A DNA stretch of 64,000 nucleotides from Pelagimonas sp050633425 (GTDB lineage: Bacteria > Pseudomonadota > Alphaproteobacteria > Rhodobacterales > Rhodobacteraceae): positions 56,836 to 120,835 of the forward strand of contig NZ_JBOEGM010000025.1 of the NCBI RefSeq assembly GCF_050633425.1, in the 5' to 3' direction. The notes under the pieces are model-generated. The model saw only the letters and a list, made by a program, of their open reading frames with translations, did not search any database and was not told the DNA's origin. The translations under genes and the position numbers were made by a program. Position 1 is the first letter of the stretch; each line of letters begins with the position of its first letter. Below, one piece after another: positions 50,422-59,655 of the stretch.

Positions 50422-50945
50422 AGACCATCAGTCACCTCACCGCGATCGCTGCCATCCTGTTTTCCGGTGCCATCTTTGGGTTCTTTTATGCGTGGATTTG
50501 TTCAACGATGTGGGGGCTCGATGCGGCCAAGCCCGAGGTCGCAATCGCTGCCATGCAAGCCATGAACGCAAGCGTCCGCAACGCGGTCTTTGCCCCGATT
50601 TTCTTTGGAACACCCTGTGTCATCGCTGTTGCCGCCATCGCCGCGTGGCGGGTTCAGGCTCAGGTGTCTGGAGTGTATTTTGCGCTGGCAGCCAGCCTTT
50701 ATTTTGCGGGCGCATTGCTGCTCACCATGTCGGTCAATGTCCCAATGAACGACGCCTTGGCCGCAACCCCCATCCCCGCGTCGTCCGAGGCGGCGCAGGA
50801 CATCTGGATCACCTACTCATCCCGTTGGCAAACCTACAACATTCTAAGGACCGTGGTCTCGGGTGGGAGTTTGTTGTTATGCGCTTTGGGTCTTCTCAAA
50901 CTGGGCCAAACGACGTCAGCTCTCAAAGAGTCGCCCCAAAACTAA
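50418..50945 (+). CDS. DUF1772-like membrane protein
   Basis: This 175-residue protein has about four membrane helices (LTAIAAILFSGAIFGFFYAWI, VRNAVFAPIFFGTPCVIAVAA and the following segments) and conserved VPMNDAL and SRWQTYNILRTVVSGG motifs. These match DUF1772 (anthrone-oxygenase-like) proteins. It may be an oxygenase-like or transport membrane protein; the substrate is unknown. It is the second gene of a two-gene operon divergent from the TetR regulator. Confidence 0.8.
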   Translation: MKTISHLTAIAAILFSGAIFGFFYAWICSTMWGLDAAKPEVAIAAMQAMNASVRNAVFAPIFFGTPCVIAVAAIAAWRVQAQVSGVYFALAASLYFAGALLLTMSVNVPMNDALAATPIPASSEAAQDIWITYSSRWQTYNILRTVVSGGSLLLCALGLLKLGQTTSALKESPQN

Positions 50946-50976
50946 CCCCAAATCTGGGTCAAAGCCTGAGCTCTCA

Positions 50977-52629
50977 TTAACCAGCCAACAGGGCCCGTGC
51001 CGCAGCGCGGGCCTCTTCGGTGACGGTATCGCCTGACAACATTCGGGCGATTTCGGCCTCCCGCTGATCTGGATCAAGCGGCGAAACATCCGATGTCGTC
51101 ACCCCTGCCGAAACATGTTTGGCAACCCGCCAGTGATGCCCCCCAAGCGCCGCAACCTGCGGAGAATGGGTCACAACCAAGACTTGCCCGCCATCCGACA
51201 GCGCCTTGAGACGGCGCCCAACAGCATCCGCAGTTGCGCCCCCCACACCCCGGTCGATCTCATCAAAGATCATCGTGGTGCCGTCGTTGCGCTCCTCAGA
51301 CAAACACACTTTGAGCGCGAGAAGGAACCGGCTCAGCTCCCCACCCGAGGCGATTTTGTTAAGCGCACCAGCCGGAGATCCGGGGTTGGTGGCAACGGTG
51401 AAACACACCGCATCAGCGCCCTCTGCTCCGGGCTGAACCTCGGTGATTTCTGTCACAAAAACAGCGCGTTCCATCTTGAGCGGAGCCAGTTCTGACGCCA
51501 CAGCCGCATCGAGGCGTTTGGCAGCCTTGCGCCGATTCTCAGTCAACTTGACGGCGGCCGCATCATACTCGGCCTCTGCCTTTCGCAGAGCGGCTTCAAG
51601 ATCAGACATCTGGGCTTCCCCAGCGTCCAAAGCCGCCAGCCGTGCCGACAGCTCAACACTGAGACCGGCCAAATCGTCGGCCTGAACCTGATGTTTGCGC
51701 GCCAAGCCCCGCAGCGCAAAAAGCCGCTCTTCGGTGTCTTCCAAATCAACCGGATTGAACTCAAGCCCGTCCAAACAATCGGCAACCCCGCGTGAGGCTT
51801 CGTCCAATTCCGCCATCGCACGGGTGAGCGCATTCATCGGCGCATCCAGCCGCCCATCGGCCTTGTCAGACGCCCCTTCCAGCCACCGCAACGCGTTGGC
51901 CATCGCCCCTTCGGCCCCTTCATACCCAAGCGCAGAGGACGCCTGAGCAATGTCATCCCGGATTCGTTCCGCCTGTTGCATGCTGCGCCGGCGCTTATCC
52001 AGCTCGGCCTCTTCGCCCGGTGCCGGACCCAACTTGTTTAACTCTTCGACCGAATGGCGCAAAAACTCTTCTTCGGCGCGGACCTCTTCCAAAGCGGTGC
52101 GCGCCTTGGTCAAGTCGCGTTTGGCTTTGCCGACTTTGGACCACGCGGTGCGAACCTTGTTGCGCGTCGCGTCATTCCCGGCATAGCTGTCCAAAATGGT
52201 CATATGCCCCTTGGGATCAAGCAAGCCACGATCGTCATGCTGGCCATGCAGCTCAACCAACGTCGCCGACAGCTGCCGCAACACATCGCCCGATACGCGG
52301 CGATCATTCACCCAACCGGTTTTGCGCCCATCGGCGGTGTTCACCCGCCGCATGATAAGCTCATCACCGCTCGGCAGTCCGGCCTCTTCCAGTACAATGC
52401 GCGCGGCATGGCCCTCAGCCAGCTCAAAAACAGCGGTGACTTCACCCTGTTTGGCCCCGCTTCGCACCAGCTCCGCCCGGCCCCGCCACCCCAGAACAAA
52501 GCCAAGCGAATCCAATAAGATAGACTTACCTGCACCAGTCTCACCGGTCAGAACATTCAGGCCCGGCTGGAACGCGAGGTCCAACCGGTCAATGATCAAC
52601 ATGTCTCTGATTTCAAGCGCGCGCAGCAT
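50977..52629 (-). CDS. recN: DNA repair protein RecN
   Basis: This 550-residue SMC-like protein has the Walker A motif GETGAGKSILLDSL near the start (residues 29-42), a central coiled coil (about 160-370), the ABC signature ASGGELSRFLLALK and Walker B TTMIFDEIDRGVGGATADAVG. It acts in double-strand break repair by holding DNA ends. It follows bamD in the same direction, with a 48-base gap. The recN-bamD-lpxC-ftsZ order is common in alphaproteobacteria. Confidence 0.95.
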   Translation of the reverse strand: MLRALEIRDMLIIDRLDLAFQPGLNVLTGETGAGKSILLDSLGFVLGWRGRAELVRSGAKQGEVTAVFELAEGHAARIVLEEAGLPSGDELIMRRVNTADGRKTGWVNDRRVSGDVLRQLSATLVELHGQHDDRGLLDPKGHMTILDSYAGNDATRNKVRTAWSKVGKAKRDLTKARTALEEVRAEEEFLRHSVEELNKLGPAPGEEAELDKRRRSMQQAERIRDDIAQASSALGYEGAEGAMANALRWLEGASDKADGRLDAPMNALTRAMAELDEASRGVADCLDGLEFNPVDLEDTEERLFALRGLARKHQVQADDLAGLSVELSARLAALDAGEAQMSDLEAALRKAEAEYDAAAVKLTENRRKAAKRLDAAVASELAPLKMERAVFVTEITEVQPGAEGADAVCFTVATNPGSPAGALNKIASGGELSRFLLALKVCLSEERNDGTTMIFDEIDRGVGGATADAVGRRLKALSDGGQVLVVTHSPQVAALGGHHWRVAKHVSAGVTTSDVSPLDPDQREAEIARMLSGDTVTEEARAAARALLAG

Positions 52630-52677
52630 CGTTATCCGTCCGGTAAGTCACAATGCCAGAGCCGAACCACGCCGCCC

Positions 52678-53532
52678 TTACAGCCATTCGCCCTTGAGCG
52701 TTTGGCGATAAGCTGACGCAAGCCAGTTGCCACTAAACAATTTCGGTTCCAAATCATGGCCCTTGAGTTGCGAGAACGCCAAGTCATACCAATCAGACGA
52801 CTGATAGTTATGTCCCAAGATCGCCGCCGAGGTCTGTGCCTCTTCCACCAATCCAAGCGACAAATACGCCTCAACCAAACGGTACAGCGCTTCAGCGGTA
52901 TGGGTGGTGGTCTGGAAATCTTCGACAACAACGCGGAACCGGTTGATGGCGGCACCGAAATGGTCGCGCTTGAGATAATAGCGGCCGATTTCCATTTCCT
53001 TGCCAGCCAAATGGTCAAACGCCAGATCAAATTTCAGGATCGACGATCGCGCGTATTCGCTATCTGGATAGCGTTCAATCACGGTCCGCAGGGCTTGCAA
53101 CGCCTGAAAGGTCAAACCCTGATCCCGCCCGACCAATTCGATCTGGTCATAATAGCTCAGCGCCAACAGATATTGCGCATAGGCCGCATCATCGTCAGCA
53201 GGATAAAAATCAATAAAGCGCTGCGCAGCTGAGCGCGCCTCTTCGTAATTCTTGTCCTGGTGATGGGCAAAGGCCTGCATGATCAAAGCGCGTTTGGCCC
53301 ACTCAGAATATGGGTACAGGCGTTCTATTTCGCTGAAAAAGAGCGCACCTTCTTCGTAATCATCGATCGAAAGCTCATACTCGCCACGCTCAAAAATCTG
53401 CTCGGCGGTGTAACCTTCAAGCGGCCTCCCACCGGGGCCCGTTCCCTTTGGCTGCAGTTCTGAACACCCTGCCAGCGTAAAAGCACCAAAGATCGCCCCG
53501 ATCAGTACAAACCGTGATCTGCCCCCTGCCAT
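52678..53532 (-). CDS. bamD: Outer-membrane assembly lipoprotein BamD
   Basis: This 284-residue protein has a lipobox (LAGCSEL, Cys23) and five tetratricopeptide-like repeats (for example YTAEQIFERGEYELSIDDYE and ALQALRTVIERYPDSEYARS). This is BamD/ComL, the essential lipoprotein of the BAM complex that inserts outer-membrane beta-barrels. The C-terminal DWYDLAFSQLKG segment also fits. It is upstream of recN and downstream of lpxC. Confidence 0.93.
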   Translation of the reverse strand: MAGGRSRFVLIGAIFGAFTLAGCSELQPKGTGPGGRPLEGYTAEQIFERGEYELSIDDYEEGALFFSEIERLYPYSEWAKRALIMQAFAHHQDKNYEEARSAAQRFIDFYPADDDAAYAQYLLALSYYDQIELVGRDQGLTFQALQALRTVIERYPDSEYARSSILKFDLAFDHLAGKEMEIGRYYLKRDHFGAAINRFRVVVEDFQTTTHTAEALYRLVEAYLSLGLVEEAQTSAAILGHNYQSSDWYDLAFSQLKGHDLEPKLFSGNWLASAYRQTLKGEWL

Positions 53533-53664
53533 GCGCGACTACCTTTTGATCTCAAGTCCGGCCACCTTGCGCGGCCCTATTGGCTTCGGTCTAGCACAGA
53601 ATTTTCCGGTGCAAAACGTCTTTACGCGTATTTCATGCGCGTAGGTCCGCCCATGGCAAAAACG

Positions 53665-54594
53665 TCAGTAATGAAGAGGGATTTCATCCTGTTCCACGCC
53701 CGCACCAGGCAGGTTTTGGGCCAGAATATCGTCACAATGACGCATCCGATATGCCGATGGTGTCGCAAAAAGCGCACGCAAAAGGGCATTTGTCATCGCA
53801 TGCCCGGCCTTGTGGCCTTCATACAGGCCAACAATCGGTGCTCCGGCTAGGGCCAAATCACCCAAAGCATCCAGCATTTTGTGCCGAACGGCTTCGTCAC
53901 TATGGCGCAGACCGCCTGGGCTCAGCACTTTTTCATCGTCCACAACAACCGCATTTTCGTAGGTTCCGCCCAGAGCTTTACCTGCCGCGCGCATCGCATC
54001 GACATCTGCCGCCCGGCAAAATGTCCGGCTGTCGCACAATTCACGAACAAAGGTCCCATTGGCAAGATTCAGGCGCTTGTGTTGTTGGCCGATGGCGCGA
54101 TCCACAAAATCAATGTGGAAATCCATCTGAAGCCCCTGCCCGGCTTCCACCGGTGACAAACGCGCCCAGCCCTGATCCGTTTTCACCGTCACAGGTGCAA
54201 GAATTTCGATGACCTGCATAGGGGCATCTTGGTGGCTTAACCCAATCTCAAGGATATTGCGCACAAATGGGATACTAGACCCATCGAGGATAGGAACTTC
54301 AGGGCCATCAATTTCGATCAATGCGTTGTGGACACCACAGCCCGACAGCGCCGCCATGACATGTTCAACGGTCGACACGCTCGCTCCGTCTGCATTTCGC
54401 AGCAACGTGCAAAGCGGTGACGCTTCAACCAGATCCCAGCGGGCTGGGATGCGCGACTCACCGGATGTGATATCGGTTCTTTGAAACCAAACGCCATAAT
54501 CGGCAGGGGCAGGACGGATTGTCAGACAGGCCGGTTTCCCGGAATGTAGGCCAAAGCCGTCAAAGGTGATCGCCGATTTGATGGTTGTTTGCAC
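53665..54594 (-). CDS. lpxC: UDP-3-O-acyl-N-acetylglucosamine deacetylase
   Basis: This 309-residue protein has the zinc-site elements STVEHVMAAL (first histidine) and YEGHKAGHAMTNALLRALF (second His and Asp). GFGLHSGKPACLTIRPA at the N-terminus is the usual start. LpxC catalyses the first committed step of lipid A synthesis. It ends 132 bases before the bamD start. Together with bamD it suggests coupling of envelope growth with the nearby division genes. Confidence 0.95.
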   Translation of the reverse strand: MQTTIKSAITFDGFGLHSGKPACLTIRPAPADYGVWFQRTDITSGESRIPARWDLVEASPLCTLLRNADGASVSTVEHVMAALSGCGVHNALIEIDGPEVPILDGSSIPFVRNILEIGLSHQDAPMQVIEILAPVTVKTDQGWARLSPVEAGQGLQMDFHIDFVDRAIGQQHKRLNLANGTFVRELCDSRTFCRAADVDAMRAAGKALGGTYENAVVVDDEKVLSPGGLRHSDEAVRHKMLDALGDLALAGAPIVGLYEGHKAGHAMTNALLRALFATPSAYRMRHCDDILAQNLPGAGVEQDEIPLHY

Positions 54595-54880
54595 GTGGCA
54601 TCCTATTGGTTACCACGTCCCTCCCCACTCGGGTCGCGGCTTCTCGCTATGAGATACGCGTTAGCGCTCAACGGCTCAAATCAAAGATTGTAACCAAGTG
54701 AAACATGCACCGAACGCGGTGGGCGAAACCCCGCGCATCTCTCACTTGCGCCACATAACACCCTAAAATTAAACAGAAAAACAAAACACTCCACACCGTT
54801 ATGCACAGGGTGATCATGTTCAATTGTCAGTAAAAACGCGCTGCGCCCTCACGGAAACTGCACCATATGACACAAAAGGA
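54595..54880. other. lpxC upstream region
   Basis: No reading frame of quality is seen. This stretch probably holds the lpxC promoter. The ftsZ terminator lies at its far end (54881-54905). I could not assign -35/-10 boxes with confidence. Confidence 0.5.
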
Positions 54881-54905
54881 AACGCCCCCGGAGTCCGAGG
54901 GCGTT
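54881..54905 (-). terminator. Intrinsic terminator after ftsZ
   Basis: On the minus strand AACGCCCTCGG pairs with CCGGGGGCGTT with one mismatch, followed by TCCTTTTG. It lies 37 bases past the ftsZ stop and separates it from lpxC. Confidence 0.85.
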
Positions 54906-54941
54906 ACTTTTTGTTAATAATTTAGCGGCAAATCTCGCCGA

Positions 54942-56594
54942 TCAATTGGCCTGACGGCGCAAGAAGGCGGGGATTTCAATCCGATCATCTTCTGGCTCGG
55001 CTTCGGCTTCTGGCATTGGCGCAGGGCGCTGTGCCTGAACCGGAGGCTGTTGGCGACGCGGCGCAGGCGCTTCTTGTGCTGCCGGCTGCTGAGCATGACC
55101 TGTCATGCGACCGATCAGAGAGTTCACGCTGAAACGTGGCTTGTCCGCTTCCACTTCGGGCTGGGCTGCTGCCTGTTCTTCACGGCTGCGCGCGGCGGCC
55201 GCTTTGACACGGGCAACCATGTCAGGGTTGGGCGTACCGGCGGCGGGGCCACGTGGCGCAACAAAATCCTGTGGATCAGCTTCGATTGTATCTGGCTGCG
55301 GACGGAATTCCGCCACGGCAGGCTGATACGCTGGGGGTGGCAGACCGTCGTCGTCCAGAACCTGCTCATCCTCAAAGATGCTGTCGGTTGGCTCTTCAAC
55401 ATGCGCCCGCTCAGCGTCGATACCTTGGAACAACGAGGGTTCAGGCTCTTGATATTGTGCAGCAACCGGTTCTGGCTGCGGCGCAGGAATTGGTTCTGGT
55501 GCAGGAGCAACAGCCGCCTGAGCAACAGCCGCCGCAGCAACTGGGGCCATGGCAGGCGCGTCAACCGCTTTGGTCGACCCTGGCTGCGACAGTGACCGGC
55601 GGGGAAGCGGCGTTTCCGCATGGCTTTCCACCGCGTCGATCCCGGTTGCAACAACCGAAACGCGCATCATACCGTCAAGACCGTCATCAAGTGTCGAGCC
55701 GACGATGATGTTCGCCTCCTGATCGACTTCCTCGCGAATGCGGTTCGCCGCTTCGTCCAGTTCGAACAATGTCAGGTCATGACCGCCGGTGATGTTGATC
55801 AGCACACCTTTGGCACCCTTGAGCGAGATTTCGTCAAGCAGTGGGTTGGCGATGGCTTTCTCAGCCGCCTGAATGGCGCGATCTTCGCCTTCGGCTTCGC
55901 CTGTGCCCATCATCGCCTTGCCCATTTCGTCCATCACAGCGCGAACATCGGCAAAGTCGAGGTTGATCAGGCCGGGACGCACCATCAGATCGGTCACGCC
56001 CTTAACACCTTGATACAGAACATCATCTGCAAGGCTGAAGGCTTCGGTAAAGGTGGTTTTTTCATTGGCCAGACGGAACAGGTTCTGGTTCGGAATGATG
56101 ATCAGCGTGTCGACAACCCTTTGGAGGTTCTCAACGCCATCTTCCGCCTGTTTCATCCGCTTGTTGCCCTCAAATTGGAAGGGCTTGGTGACAACACCAA
56201 CGGTCAGCACGCCAAGTTCACGAGCCGCTTGTGCGATGATCGGAGCCGCACCCGTACCGGTGCCGCCGCCCATACCAGCGGTGATAAAGCACATATGTGC
56301 CCCCGCCAGATGATCAACGATTTGTTCAATGCTTTCTTCGGCCGCAGCCGCGCCAACCGTGGCCCGCGCACCAGCACCGAGACCCTCGGTGACTTTAACG
56401 CCCAGCTGAACACGTGACGATGACGCGCTTTGCTGCAACGCTTGCGCGTCGGTGTTGGCAACCACGAAGTCAACGCCTTCGAGGTTCTTTTCAATCATGT
56501 TATTGACGGCGTTACCGCCTGCCCCGCCCACGCCGAATACGGTGATACGAGGTTTCAACTCTTCCTGACCGGGCATGGTGAGGTTCAATGTCAT
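54942..56594 (-). CDS. ftsZ: Cell division protein FtsZ
   Basis: This 550-residue protein has the tubulin-like GTPase domain (residues 1 to about 320), with the signature GGGTGTG at 109-115 and the T7-loop region ending in LINITGGHDLTLFELDEAANRI. A long, variable, proline/glutamine/alanine-rich linker follows (about 330-530), longer than in E. coli but normal in Rhodobacterales. The conserved C-terminal peptide DDRIEIPAFLRRQ is the docking site for FtsA and ZipA-like partners. It forms the division ring. Between it and ftsA lies an RTX gene. Confidence 0.96.
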   Translation of the reverse strand: MTLNLTMPGQEELKPRITVFGVGGAGGNAVNNMIEKNLEGVDFVVANTDAQALQQSASSSRVQLGVKVTEGLGAGARATVGAAAAEESIEQIVDHLAGAHMCFITAGMGGGTGTGAAPIIAQAARELGVLTVGVVTKPFQFEGNKRMKQAEDGVENLQRVVDTLIIIPNQNLFRLANEKTTFTEAFSLADDVLYQGVKGVTDLMVRPGLINLDFADVRAVMDEMGKAMMGTGEAEGEDRAIQAAEKAIANPLLDEISLKGAKGVLINITGGHDLTLFELDEAANRIREEVDQEANIIVGSTLDDGLDGMMRVSVVATGIDAVESHAETPLPRRSLSQPGSTKAVDAPAMAPVAAAAVAQAAVAPAPEPIPAPQPEPVAAQYQEPEPSLFQGIDAERAHVEEPTDSIFEDEQVLDDDGLPPPAYQPAVAEFRPQPDTIEADPQDFVAPRGPAAGTPNPDMVARVKAAAARSREEQAAAQPEVEADKPRFSVNSLIGRMTGHAQQPAAQEAPAPRRQQPPVQAQRPAPMPEAEAEPEDDRIEIPAFLRRQAN

Positions 56595-57006
56595 GTGCTT
56601 TCCGCCTGTGCTTTGACAATCACATCAGGCCTGTTTTCGGCCCGTTACGTGCCAGAATAGCGACTGGCACCGACCACGTCACGCAAAAAACACGCATTTC
56701 ATACCAAATATGCCATGTTTTTGGCCAACATTCGCGGTATTTCGCCCAAAAGGCCAGATTTTGCGGATTTCGTAACGATAAGCACAAGACAAAAGGCGCG
56801 GCGCACGGGAGGAGATGCGCTGCGTCAGGAATAACAATGTGAGGATCCTGCTCGAACCCATGGCCGCGTCTCTTGATCGGAGCGGTTAAAACAATCTTAG
56901 CAAATATCTTCCCCCCTGTCACCAAGGAATATGGGGGACCATCTATATATAGTGGGTTGCGCGCATCGAACCACTGTTCGCACCGCGCCGCCTTTGGGTC
57001 TGGCCC
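56595..57006 (-). promoter_or_regulatory. ftsZ upstream leader with hairpins
   Basis: This 412-base gap between the RTX stop and the ftsZ start has no gene. A perfect hairpin GTGCCAG/CTGGCAC (56649-56670, 8-base loop) lies about 55 bases before the ftsZ start. A second GGCC/GGCC stem lies closer to the start, near 56625-56645. An AT-rich segment with a TATATATA stretch near 56944-56953 is the best promoter candidate. Control of ftsZ here could be at transcription or in the leader; the hairpins are fact, the role is inference. Confidence 0.55.
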
Positions 57007-58167
57007 CTAGACAAATGTAAGATCAGCCACATCCGAGACGTTGTCGATCAAAAGCAGGTCACCGCCGCCAAAATCAATCTCAATGCCCGACAGATGCGCG
57101 CCACCTTCCGACAGGGTTGTCACGGGGCGCCATGTATATCCCCCGGAGGAAGACAATCCGCCTTGAAGGCGGATTTCGTCAACGCCGACCTCATAGTCGA
57201 ACACGCTGTCGCGCCCCGAAGCAAAGACAAACACGTCGCTTTCACCAAGCGCACTTCCGCCAAACATATCGTCGTTGCCGCCGCCGCCGTTGAGCGTGTC
57301 TTCGCCATCCCCGCCAGAAAGGGTGTCCGCATGACGCCCCCCCGACAGGCCATCATCCCCCGCGCCGCCTTCCAAAAGGTCGGCTCCATTACCACCGCTC
57401 AACTGATCATGGCCCGCCTCGCCATAAAGCTCATCCGCGCCATCATCCCCCGACAACACATCATTGCCCTGTGCCCCCGCTAGGGTATCAGCACCGCTGC
57501 CACCGCTGGCGGTATCCGCGCCATATCCAGCATAGACAACATCATCACCGCCACCGCCTTCGATGTCGTCATTGCCATGCCAACCATACAAAACGTCGTT
57601 ATCAGCACCGCCAATCACCGTGTCCTGACCATTGCCGCCATTCAATGTGTCGGCCCCATCTTGACCGGCGAGGAAATCATCGTCGTCCCCACCGCTCAGA
57701 CCATCATCCCCGTCCCCCCCAAAAAGCGTGTCGTCCCCGACCTCGCCGTAGAGGGAATCGTCGCCCGTTCCGCCATCTAGGTAATCGTCAGAGGTTTGGC
57801 TGACATCAGAGCCGGGGGCCGTTGAATGATCGCCCCAAATCTGGTCGTTGCCGCTGCCGCCATACACCGTGTCAGACCCTTGCGATCCGGTGATCACGTC
57901 ATTGCCCGACCCGCCATAAACCAAATCTTCGCCGTCACCGGCATCCATGCTGTCCGCCCCATTCCCACCCCAGATCGTGTCATCGCCGCCATAGCCAAAC
58001 AGCACATCATTGCCGCCCCAACCGACATAATACTCGGCGCTGTTCTCACCGGTCCAGGTATCCGCATCGTCGGTGCCATGCGTTACGCCTTTGGGATGCG
58101 TGTAAAACGGATGATCCATATCCAGTTGGAAAAACGCCGAAGGGTGGGGAAAAATCGTCAAAGGCAT
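57007..58167 (-). CDS. RTX/hemolysin-type calcium-binding repeat protein
   Basis: This 386-residue protein begins with a short non-repeat segment, then carries at least 20 glycine- and aspartate-rich nonapeptides of the type GGxGxDxhx (for example GGDGDDGLSGGDDDDFLAG and GGSGNDVITG) from about residue 50 to 330. A beta-rich C-terminal domain (about 340-386) follows. RTX repeats fold into a calcium-dependent beta roll outside the cell. The C-terminal part probably serves the type I secretion signal; no HlyB/HlyD-like transporter is nearby. The start is uncertain (TTG at 58182 or ATG at 58167). It sits between ftsA and ftsZ, an unusual place. Confidence 0.85.
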   Translation of the reverse strand: MPLTIFPHPSAFFQLDMDHPFYTHPKGVTHGTDDADTWTGENSAEYYVGWGGNDVLFGYGGDDTIWGGNGADSMDAGDGEDLVYGGSGNDVITGSQGSDTVYGGSGNDQIWGDHSTAPGSDVSQTSDDYLDGGTGDDSLYGEVGDDTLFGGDGDDGLSGGDDDDFLAGQDGADTLNGGNGQDTVIGGADNDVLYGWHGNDDIEGGGGDDVVYAGYGADTASGGSGADTLAGAQGNDVLSGDDGADELYGEAGHDQLSGGNGADLLEGGAGDDGLSGGRHADTLSGGDGEDTLNGGGGNDDMFGGSALGESDVFVFASGRDSVFDYEVGVDEIRLQGGLSSSGGYTWRPVTTLSEGGAHLSGIEIDFGGGDLLLIDNVSDVADLTFV

Positions 58168-58206
58168 GTCGCGGGCTTTCAAATCGGGCGCTGGGGCAAC
58201 GCATCA

Positions 58207-58242
58207 AAACAAAAGGCCCTCTCAGATAACCTGAAAGGACCT
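58207..58242 (-). terminator. Intrinsic terminator after ftsA
   Basis: On the minus strand AGGTCCTTTCAG (58231-58242) pairs with CTGAGAGGGCCT (58214-58225), with two G-U pairs, and TTTGTTTT follows. It lies between ftsA and the RTX gene, so the division operon appears to stop before the RTX gene. Confidence 0.85.
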
Positions 58243-58320
58243 GTTGAACTCAAAACTAAAGCTCTCATTGATGTCAGTCACTTGCGGAAAACCCGACCTC
58301 CGGTTTTCCTGACCTTCGCG

Positions 58321-59649
58321 TTACCAGTTGTCGCGGAACCACTGCACCGCACGCTTGAAGCTACGCGCCGGGTACTTGTCGACCGGGATTTCGAAATCCC
58401 ACCACTCGTCTTGCGGATGCGCCGCAAAGAGCGACAACCCAACCGCGCCCGCAAAGCCCGGACCGGTGGCCGCTTGTGGCAATCCATGCACACGCAGCGG
58501 ACGCCCCAGACGCACTTGGTGCCCCAAAATCCGCGATGCCAGCCCGTCGAGACCGGGAATTTGGCTCGCGGCACCGGTTAACACAATCTGCTGGCTGGGC
58601 AGATGATCAAAGCCAGCCGCATCCAAACAGCCGCGCACCTCTTCGAGAATTTCTTCAACGCGGGGTCGCATAATCCCGATCAATTCCGCCCGCGAAACCG
58701 TGCGACGATCATGTTCCCAATCGCCGGTTTCACCGTCGGTTTCGATCATCTCGCGGTCATCCATGCCCGTGGCGACAACGCCGCCATAAAAGGTCTTAAT
58801 CCGCTCGGCCGTGGCCGTTGGAACCTGCAAGCCCATAGAAATGTCAGACGTCACATGGTCCCCGCCCATCCGAACCGCGTCCGAATAGATCATGTGTTTC
58901 TTCATAAAGATCGAGACGCCGGTGCTCCCGCCGCCCATATCAATACAAGCCGCGCCCAGCTCTTGTTCATCCTCGACCAAGGCCGCAACACCGGACGCAT
59001 AGGCCGAGCTGGCAAGACCCGCCAGCTCCAGATCACAGCGCTTGACGCAATGGGCAATATTCTGGATCGCCTGTGCATCAACGGTCAGCATGTGCATGTC
59101 GCAAGCCAGTTCATTGCCGATCTGCCCACGCGGATCCTCAAGACCTGACCGATGATCCAACGCAAAATTCACCGGCTGCGCGTGCAACACCTCACGTCCG
59201 TGCCCAAAGTCAGGCACATCGCAGGAACTGAGAACGCGGGCGACATCTTGTTCGTCAACCGTGACGCCCATCACATCAACGCTTCCGGCCAACCCATAGC
59301 TGCGCGGCCCCGCGCCCGAGAAACAGGCAATCACATGGTCGACGCGAATACCGGCCATCTTTTGTGCCGCTTGCACCGCCGTTCGAATGGCGCGCTCGGT
59401 TTCGCCCATCGACGAAATCTCGCCGAATTTCACGCCCCGCGACCGGGTTGTTGCTGCGCCAATCACACGAAAGCCAGATTGCCCCGCCAGCGATCCAATC
59501 CCGTCATCCGCCGGATCAGATCCGTCAAACCGCAGCACCAAGCACGCGATCTTGGAACTTCCCACATCCAAAATCGCCACAACACCGCGTTGCATTGCCG
59601 CTTTGCGCATGTTGCGCATCGCCCGTTGGGATTCGTAGAGCTCGATCAT
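58321..59649 (-). CDS. ftsA: Cell division protein FtsA
   Basis: This 442-residue actin-like protein has the ATPase signatures AILDVGSSKIACLVLR (first phosphate loop), ACIDMGGGSTGVSIFMKK (second phosphate loop) and IVLTGAASQIPGLDGLASRIL (adenosine region). The 1C subdomain lies around residues 85-170. The C-terminus AVQWFRDNW is a short amphipathic helix for membrane attachment. It tethers FtsZ to the membrane. It follows ftsQ by six bases. Unlike in most genomes, ftsZ does not come next. Confidence 0.95.
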   Translation of the reverse strand: MIELYESQRAMRNMRKAAMQRGVVAILDVGSSKIACLVLRFDGSDPADDGIGSLAGQSGFRVIGAATTRSRGVKFGEISSMGETERAIRTAVQAAQKMAGIRVDHVIACFSGAGPRSYGLAGSVDVMGVTVDEQDVARVLSSCDVPDFGHGREVLHAQPVNFALDHRSGLEDPRGQIGNELACDMHMLTVDAQAIQNIAHCVKRCDLELAGLASSAYASGVAALVEDEQELGAACIDMGGGSTGVSIFMKKHMIYSDAVRMGGDHVTSDISMGLQVPTATAERIKTFYGGVVATGMDDREMIETDGETGDWEHDRRTVSRAELIGIMRPRVEEILEEVRGCLDAAGFDHLPSQQIVLTGAASQIPGLDGLASRILGHQVRLGRPLRVHGLPQAATGPGFAGAVGLSLFAAHPQDEWWDFEIPVDKYPARSFKRAVQWFRDNW

Positions 59650-59655
59650 TTGTTC

